This document shows positions 56,147 through 64,000 of a stretch of DNA of 64,000 nt, piece by piece. The notes under the pieces are model-generated. The model searched no databases, was not told where the DNA came from, and worked only from the letters and a program-made list of their open reading frames with translations. The stretch covers positions 1,820,422 to 1,884,421 of the forward strand of contig CAJFCJ010000002.1 of assembly GCA_904063045.1 (NCBI GenBank), written 5' to 3'. The position numbers and the translations under genes are program-made. Each line of letters opens with the position of its first letter. Position 1 is the stretch's first letter. The DNA comes from Dimorphilus gyrociliatus (taxonomy: Eukaryota > Annelida > Polychaeta > Dinophilidae).

Positions 56147-59100
56147 ATGATTGCTGCTAAAGCAGGTATAATTTCTTTATTTCAAAAATTTTCGCTATTA
56201 CTTCTGGAATGTGCGTTCAGGCATTGACTATTTTGTTTGTTTATTCGTCGTTATCAAGCGTATCAGCTATATATTTTCTACCTAATTATACTAACGTTTG
56301 TTATGAATAACGTTGTTTTTCTGCTCATAAAAGGAACCTTTTAACATATTTCATGTCCGTGAATGCGACAATTTGAAAGACGTTTTAAAAGGCTTTTAGC
56401 TAAGAGAGGAGTTAAGATCTTAGGTGCCTTCATTCTAATTGTAAACTTAATTGTTTTACACCGGTAAATATTTGGGAAAAAGTAATACACGCCAAGCGAA
56501 GTAATGGAGTTTATTTACGTTTTGACAATCGCCTTTTCTCTGCCGGCCCGAATAAAATTCGGGCAAAAATAGGCATTCTTGTGGCTTTCAGTTAAAATCA
56601 CGGATATGTCTATAGGACTATTTCATAAAATTAATCTTTTTTTCAACTTATTGTAATGGAAAATATTTGTTTATTGTTATTGTTATATATTATCTATAGT
56701 TCAAGCCTATATTCTTGAAGTGATTGACCGTCATAGGCTGATGATCGGTTAAATAACGCAATTTTTTTTCGAGATCTCTAGAAATGAAAATATTTCTTCA
56801 AAATGCTCTAAGACGTAGTAAAAACAGTAGTAAGAGGCAAAGTCAGAAACAAGCTATAGCAGCCCGGTAGGGTGTGTTTCAAAAACTCAGCGTGCCTTTG
56901 CAGAAGTTGCTGCTTTGCAGATTTTTCACCTACTGCACTCGGTTAAGTATGCCATTTATAATGAGTCAGTTTGAAATTATCGCGTAGGTGTGTTCCCGCT
57001 GTATACTTCAGTAACATCACTATTTAATTACTCCGGCTATCTTAACATTCCTAACTAACGGAGAATAGTGACTAACGCCAGTATGAGGAATAGAGATATA
57101 GAAATTTCAGTATGAGAAACCATTATATAATCAAAATGTGTTATTGTATACTTTGAGCTCGATGTGGGAACATACACGACCGGTAAATGATTGTTTAATT
57201 GGTCTTTTTTCTCTGTTGTGTACAACTGTTAGTGTACTTGAACTCGCCTTTTATACAGTGCGTGGAAAAATTGTAATACTGTTCGAATATAACGAATACT
57301 TGTTAAAGCGAACAAAGTATATCTTTGTGCAGGCAAACCTAATTATTCCTATGTCTTTTTATAGCAACACCGACGCCGCCCTTAGAAATGCCGGCCGCTC
57401 TAGACGATCTGTTAAATGAATTGCTGGGCGAAAAAATCCTACATGAAGCGACAACGCGAACCACGACCCCGACCAGAACGACTATGTCGTGGACAAAAAC
57501 GCCCACCCACGGTGTTACTGTTACGAATAGAACATTCGTACCAACTTCTGAGAGCGAAACTATTTGCACAGAAGACAACACTGATGGACGTCATTCACAT
57601 ACAGTAGCGGAAAGATCGTGGTCTCAATCGGCACCTAATCATACGGCGGAGTCGTTAAGTACTAAAACAATGGAAACTTATTCGGATGGTGCTACTTGGG
57701 GTAGGAAGCATGTTCAAAGCACCACCAGAAAAGAGAAACAAACTCATTTCGCATCTAATTCGAGTTTTCAAGATGAACGATCGGCGTTATATAACGGCCT
57801 TTCGACTTCGGCCTCTTCGGCAAGGGAGAGATTTGCAACGTCAACATCTAGTAGGTCAAGAGAGGATTCCGATTCGCATAAATTATCTTTCGATGAGGAT
57901 TCTTTTACACATAGAAAATCAACGGACTCCTTTTCAAAGTTGAATGATTGTCTAAATTCTTCTTTTCAAGAAACTGAAAGGAGAAATCCTTATAATGTCC
58001 AGCTTTCCCCTACGTTAGCGAAGGATGCCAGGATATCGCCTATACTTTCGAAAGATTATAGAACGCCGTCGTCCAGGGAACGCGTTTTCTCTCCGAATAC
58101 GACGCAGAATGAATATTATCATAGAAAGGCGAATGCTAGTCAAACTCTATCCGGCGGATCTTACGCTTCTAGCAAGCTAGGCTTTCGTGTTGACTACGAC
58201 AATCCATATAAACCGATTGACAGAGGATATCAATCGGATTCAGAAACTTGGATAGAACAGCAAAGATCAAGAGTTGTACAACGAAGACAGGCCAAAACAC
58301 CTGACATTGAAGTATGGTCTAGAGAAACACCAAAGAAAAGATCATCAAGCGTTTCAGAATCAGCGGAAAAGTCTTACTGGGTTTCCGGTTTAGAGAGGCC
58401 TCCGTTTACAACGCATCAAACTAACTATACATTTTCGATTAAGTCATCTAAACCACCGGTGGCTGTTCCACCGGTTAGAACTCCTGCTAGTAGAGAAGCA
58501 GTTAAGAGGGCAATGATAAGAACAAGGCTGGAGACAACACCTCCGCCTCCACCACGACCGATTTCTCCTCGACATTATACACCTCCTCGTAGAAGCCCCA
58601 CGCCTCATAGCATTGTAGAGGAGCCAGTTTTGGCAGCTGAAAAGAAACCATTCGAAGAGCATTTCGAGTTAGAAGATGAAGTCATTGAAAATGAGCATAT
58701 AAGTTTGGTCCCTATTGGGGTTCATCCTCTAGAACCTGACACTAATTCGATGTGTACACTAGTGACACCGGGAGGAACCTTACTTAGAAAAGCTCCATCT
58801 TATCCTGGTTCTCCCATGACACCAGTTTCGTTTCGTAAGTATTTTAAATATTCCTAAAAGTTTAATTAATATTCTACGTGTAGACCGATATGTTAACTTC
58901 GGCGTGGCAAATATTTACGTTTAAATAATACTCCCCCAGGCAAATATTCAATGCATTTCATTTTCGCGGCTCTTTAACAATCTCCTTATTTGCTAACGGA
59001 TTTTTAAATGCATGACCAATCCTTGTATGATAGGAAACAATTTTTCCGATAGCGTTGGAATATTATGGTCAATTATGTATTCAATGGATCTTAGCACATA

Positions 59101-60506
59101 GTCTAAGAAGAATGTCAATTTATAAACAATTGAATTCCGTTTGCCTATTCATTATTTGTGTTTTCATGATTATATATCGTTGATTTATTCATGACGCAGA
59201 ATAATAGTATCCACTTAATTCTAAATTGAACATCTATCGTTTTCTAGTTACTACGCCAAGGGTGCTACAACAACAAAGCGTTACTAGCCCACAAGTGTCT
59301 ACATTTAAAGAGGAGCACCACCATACGGAACAGAAAACAGAGCAGAGAGTAGAACGGATCAATGGGATCGGAGAGACTTTCAGTGAACCAGCCGCTGAAC
59401 GTCCAGGAGAGCTTTATAGCGTGCCCTCAAATAGACACATAACTGCTGACACATCACCTCGACCCGTAAAAGCTATGGCTACTAGTAGCCCAATACCAGT
59501 TAGGAGAACCCCAGTGACTCCTATACAAAACGGAAATCTTCTATTTGAAAAGAATGAGGCGAGTTTAAATAATTCTGCTCCTCCCGTTAAGCGAGGTGGC
59601 TGGGATCAGGTTGACAGGCAAACTCCCGTAACGGAACCTCTTATAACTCCGACCAACAAGCAGAAGGCGGAGAGAGGTGTGACAATTAGTGATTTAAATG
59701 CTTCCTTTGAGTCTACTGCTTCTGGAATGGAGAGTTTACCTGCAAAGCTTGTACACGATACTTCAGCATCATGGTATAAACCTCATTTGTCTAGAGAAGA
59801 GGCTATTCAAACGCTTAAGTTGGCTCCACCCGGAAGCTTCATTGTGAGGGATTCAACTTCTTTCGCAGGTGCTTATGGATTAGCTGTTAAAGTTGCTCAG
59901 CTTCCTCCTGGGGTAACTCCTCGGCCAGGTGCTGACGCACAGAGCGAATTGGTCCGACACTTTTTGATTGAGCCGACGAAAAGCGGCGTCCGTCTAAAGG
60001 GTTGTGCGAATGAGCCAGTTTTCCCTTCCTTAACGGCTTTAGTTCATCAACACGCTCTTACCCCTTTGGCTCTTCCCTGCAAACTTCTTTTACCAGAATT
60101 AGAGACTAGGCCAACCCTTCTCGATCAGGGTTCAGCCTGCAATGTCCTTTATATCGCTTCGTTGAATATAGAAAGTTTAACGGGTGCTAAAGCAATATCT
60201 AAAGCAGTTAATCAGGCCTTGAATGGATCCCAACCCACAACCACTGCACATTTGAAAATTACAAATGGTGGAGTTACGTTGACAGATTTGGAACGTTCAG
60301 TTTTCTTCCGACGTCACATAAAGCCCGATCAAATTTTATTTGCTGGTCTAGATCCTGAAGGAAGATTCTGGAAAGGCTCCAATAGTACCATATTCGGAAT
60401 AGTAGCCCGAAAGGATAAAATGACGAACGTTTGCCACATTTTGGCTCAGATTGACGAGGCGGCATCTAGTATAGTCTCTTCCGTGTGTCACCTAATTAGT
60501 AACTAG
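56147..60506 (+). CDS. TNS: Short tensin (SH2-PTB focal-adhesion protein)
   Basis: Three coding exons (56147-56165, 57365-58834, 59248-60506) give 915 aa. The first codes only seven residues (MIAAKA plus a split codon) and is separated by a 1.2-kb intron with nothing else recognised. The long middle is disordered, S/T/P-rich and has proline runs (TPPPPPRPISP). The SH2 domain is near 670-785 (SWYKPHLSREEA, GSFIVRDST with the phosphotyrosine arginine), and the PTB domain is near 790-912 (NVLYIASLNIE, HIKPDQILFAGLDPEGRFW). Known role: links integrin beta tails and phosphotyrosine proteins to actin. The PTEN-like phosphatase/C2 module of vertebrate tensin1-3 is absent, as in tensin4 and fly blistery. 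LDDLLNELL near residue 19 matches a paxillin-type LD motif. Confidence 0.93.
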
Positions 60507-62372
60507 TGCCATATATCCTGGTTGCGGTGTCTCGTTTTAATTTATTCTTTTCGCTTTTCTTTAAAAAAAAATAATGGCTTTTTATCTAGAAGCAATAATT
60601 TTCTCCGCCTAACAATCATTCTGTGAACGTAATAGTGAAACTTTTTACGAGTTTTGTTATTCGATTCGAATGTGCTGTAAAGGCTCTTTTTGCCGCGCAA
60701 TTCGATTAATGTAATAAGCTAACTATGCAAATTAATATTAATAATTGAATGCGAGTGCTGAACGAATGTAGAATTTTGCCAAATCGTATGGTTAACGTTA
60801 TCAAGCAGCTTTTTATTCTGGATGGTATAGTGTAAATAAACTTTAATATCATATACTTAATCAACGGTTTTTTTTACCCGAATATTATATAAATAGGTCT
60901 AAATTTTAGAAAAATAATCTTCCGTCTTGTCATAGAATACCGTAAATATTCTAATATAAACTAAGTTTCGTTCCTTTCCGACGTTGATTTCCCTCCTCTT
61001 GGAAGTCTACTAACTTTGTTGATTTAGTACTAGTTTATGCCCTCAATCTACCTTTTTTTATCATAACCAAGTAGGTATTAAGTTTACTTTTAATATTTAT
61101 TACTTAATTAAATTCTACATAAACTTTAAATATTCGATTTGTTATAGATTTTCTTAATATATATATCTAATATATATATATATATATATATATATTACAC
61201 ATATTTGAATAAACTAAAAAAGACTTGTTTTTACTAAATTACAGGCCTACAACATAAAAGAAACCATATTTGTAAATAAAAACATAAAAATCTTTATCTT
61301 TTTTTCAAACTCTCTAATTATTCTAAATTAAACACATTGAAAATTTTCCATTAGATATATACAGATTTAACAATAATCCATTATACTGTAACTTTTGGCT
61401 AAATAGCTAATCCAAATATAAAGTGTCGCCCTCTATTTATTTTATTCTAATGGTCAATTAGCCCTCGGGCATTGGCAAAATGTAAACTGATTAAAAAACT
61501 TTTTCCTCAGCTTTAAAAGCTGTTTTATATACGGTTTATTGTAATAATAGTGTATATAAACTATATATATATATAAAATAATAGATCTTTTCGAGTAAAC
61601 AGTCATTCCAAACTGAAGGCACGTCTTGTTTCTCCTCTCCTATATACGCAGAATACGTGATAATTTTAACAATATAGAATAATAAACAAAAAAAAAACTA
61701 TTCCAAAAATTTATGTTTATTTTCTCTTTTCATTCGTCATTTTTTTACTTTTTTTTTTAGGCAGAAAGAAAGAAAATTTCCTAAATTCCTTTGAGAGCTA
61801 ACAGTCTTTTTTAAAATGAGAATTAGGGTGATTAGGTGGGGAAAAAAATCAATCTTTTTTTCTTCATCTGTCAGATTCTTTCCGTGCTTGATAGAAGTTT
61901 CCGATGGGGCGTAATGTTATTTGATAAATATTCCTTTCTCTCTTCCTCTTTACGATTAGAATTAGTTTATATTTATAGAACATGCTAGATTAGGTTGATT
62001 TCTATAGATAATACGGTTGTTGTATAGAGTTTGTTATTTCTTTAGGTTTTCAAGCGAACTTCATCTATTTAAGGAATCGTGTTTATTTTTAAATAGAGCG
62101 TGTTATTTTTAGAATTATCAATAACCTTTCTCGCACCTTCTGTTTAAGCATATAAATATATATATATAAAGTGTATATATTTCAAATACTTTATACAAAA
62201 GCAATATTAAAGAAGAAAACTTTTATTTATTTATTTTTTGTACATAAAAAAAGGAATATTTATTTATAAAAACTGGTTAAGTTGTTAATGTTTTGTATTT
62301 TACCATTTTGTGCAATTTTAAACGAAGTGTAGAGACCAAATTTCTCTGTCTTTACAATTTATTTCTGACGAA
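60507..62372. other. Tensin 3' UTR and PAK1IP1 promoter
   Basis: 1.9 kb, very AT-rich, with TA microsatellites (61170-61195 and near 61560-61580). I see no coding exon or RNA gene. Confidence 0.5.
61170..61195. repeat. (TA)n microsatellite
   Basis: A TA tract of about 26 nt in the tensin 3' region. Confidence 0.9.
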
Positions 62373-63726
62373 ATGGAAATTATTGTTGGAACATATGAAG
62401 AGTTATTATTAGCTTATAACTTGGTTGACTCTGATAAAGTAATAAAATCTCTTATAAATACTATACAATTATGTTGAAAGCGTATTTATCCATTTATCGC
62501 TCACAAACATGCTTCTTTTTTCTTAAAGGGTTTTACACTCCAGCAAAGTTTCACGAATCATAATCACACGGGCTGCATTAAATGCTTAAATGTATCAAAA
62601 AATGATATCCTCGTGTCCGGTAGTACAGATGAAACAATTCAATTAATAAACCTAAAATCTAGGAAAGAAACAGGATCTTTGATGGAGCATTCAGGTTTTT
62701 TATTAAATAATTCTTTAATTATAAATATTTCGTGAAAATAAACAAATCTTATTAATAAACACATAGGTACTGTTACTAGTCTAAACTCTTTCGACGATTA
62801 TCTCATTAGCTCCAGCGAAGATGGAAGCATTTGCATATGGGATGTGAAGTCTTGGCAGTGTTTAAAAACCTTAAAAAAACACAAGTATACTTCAATATAT
62901 AAAATTATTAGTATTAGAATAAAAAACTTATATTGTTATTTCTTACTATAGGAGTGCTGTTTTCGATGTAGCTATTCATCCTAGTGGCAAATTAGCTATT
63001 TCGTGCGGAAAAGACAACACATTACGAACATGGGATTTAACGAATGGAAAATGTGCTTTTGTTATTAATACTACAGCCGGTAAAATTAAGCAAATTAATC
63101 ATTATGATATAAAAAAAAACTATGAAAGAAGCTTTTTTTTACTTATTATAGCGTCTCTCAAATGGAACGAGACAGGGAAACACTATATAGCAATCACTGG
63201 AAATAAAATAGATACGTATGAAATGGAAACGGGGAAGAAAACAACAACTGAATTGTCCTATCCCATATGCAGTTCTCTGTTTATTTCGGTAACTTATTCA
63301 GTTTTTGTTATTATATAATAAAAATACCATTTGGATATTCTTTAGGAAACCGAACTTCTTGTTGGAGGGGAAGGAGGTCACTTAGAAATCATTGATCTTA
63401 TTTCGGGCGAAAAGCGATTATCTATAGACTCACAAATGAAAAGGTAAACAGTTTGTATAAAGAATATTGATCAATGATTATTTTCCTTTTTTTTTTTATT
63501 TAGGGTGAAATGTTTGACGTGCAGTTTAGTTCAAGAAGGACCTAATAATCCCTGGATAATAGCTGGCTCATCCGATGGTATGATAAAAATCTTTAGACTA
63601 GATAAAGAAGGATCAACTTGGAGCTCTTCACTGGTAGCCAAGCATGATACAAAATTTAGATTAACTTGTATAGCCATAAGAGAAACGGGTCCTGTGTCGT
63701 GTGAAAGTGATGATAGTACCGAATAG
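62373..63726 (+). CDS. PAK1IP1: PAK1-interacting protein 1 (WD40, ribosome biogenesis)
   Basis: Seven exons (62373-62438, 62529-62694, 62767-62884, 62952-63079, 63152-63288, 63346-63443, 63504-63726) give 311 aa. WD40 repeats align to PAK1IP1/Mak11: MEIIVGTYEELLLAY, LVSGSTDETIQLINL, LISSSEDGSICIWDVKSWQC, HPSGKLAISCGKDNTLRTWD, IAGSSDGMIKIF and RLTCIAI. Known role: nucleolar 60S assembly factor; in vertebrates it also inhibits PAK1. The lysine-rich C-terminal tail of the human protein is missing; this one ends in an acidic ESDDSTE, unless a downstream exon was missed. Confidence 0.9.
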
Positions 63727-64000
63727 AATGCTGCAGTTATTATTATATAACCCTATAAAAAATTTTAAGTTTAACAACCTACTAAAGAATAAGATTGACA
63801 AAAACTTTGTACACATAAAAAAAAAATTAAAAACATTTTTTCTTACCAGCTGTAATAAATTCTTTATAGGCTTACTTGAATGTATTATTACATAGCTTAA
63901 TAAAACTTCTTAGTTCTTCTTGAATATTCAAATAAATAGAGAAAATAAAAGAAAATATTTCTAAAGACTAGGCATAATTTAATAAATATTTGGGATATTT
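63727..64000. other. PAK1IP1 3' flank
   Basis: AT-rich, with an AATAAA near 63899. The window ends here. Confidence 0.5.

Noticed and set aside
57138..57419. A 93-aa open frame in the large tensin intron.
   Set aside because: It runs across the splice acceptor at 57363 into another frame of the tensin exon, with no recognisable domain.

Overview
This is nuclear DNA from an animal. Every long gene is split by short GT-AG introns, mostly 50-70 nt, and the proteins belong to bilaterian families (lethal giant larvae, tensin, fascin, an EMI/EGF engulfment-type receptor, sigma-class GST, NF45, ING, PIP5K). The DNA is AT-rich and gene-dense: about 20 genes in 64 kb on both strands. A bilaterian invertebrate with a compact genome, plausibly a lophotrochozoan, fits best, but I cannot name the species. 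I built the exon models by hand from splice sites and reading phase; the 20 coding models close in frame from start to stop.

Layout. 1-11.7 kb is housekeeping: ILF2/NF45 (-), ING4/5 (-), DNAJB6-type J protein (+), fascin (+), MRPL15 (+), proteasome ATPase PSMC1/Rpt2 (-). 12-19.2 kb holds an uncharacterised multi-pass membrane protein (+), an orphan coiled-coil membrane protein (+) and a PLP aminotransferase (-). 21.3-32.5 kb holds lethal giant larvae (+) and a four-Ig, about four-FN3 single-pass receptor (+). 34.2-44 kb holds type I PIP5-kinase (+) with complex alternative exons and a winged-helix/nucleoside-phosphorylase-like protein (+). 44.2-53.3 kb holds a cysteine-rich membrane protein (-), a large EMI/EGF receptor (+) and a sigma GST (+). 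53.5-63.7 kb holds hydroxypyruvate isomerase (-), NDUFB11 (-), a short tensin (+) and PAK1IP1 (+).

Several genes share themes without forming an operon. Fascin, tensin, PIP5K and Lgl all act on actin, adhesion or polarity. The Ig/FN3 and EMI/EGF proteins are candidate cell-surface recognition receptors. The other genes are general metabolism, mitochondrial or gene-expression genes.

The best finds are a pair of equal-length (134 nt), frame-incompatible, probably mutually exclusive exons in PIP5K, separated by an intron-like gap of only 46 nt and preceded by a candidate internal first exon; a perfect four-unit heat-shock element upstream of the DNAJB6-type gene; two exact CTCF-core matches in promoter regions; a winged-helix/phosphorylase fusion; and three membrane proteins I cannot assign to a named gene. 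I saw no tRNA, rRNA, CRISPR array or intact transposon.
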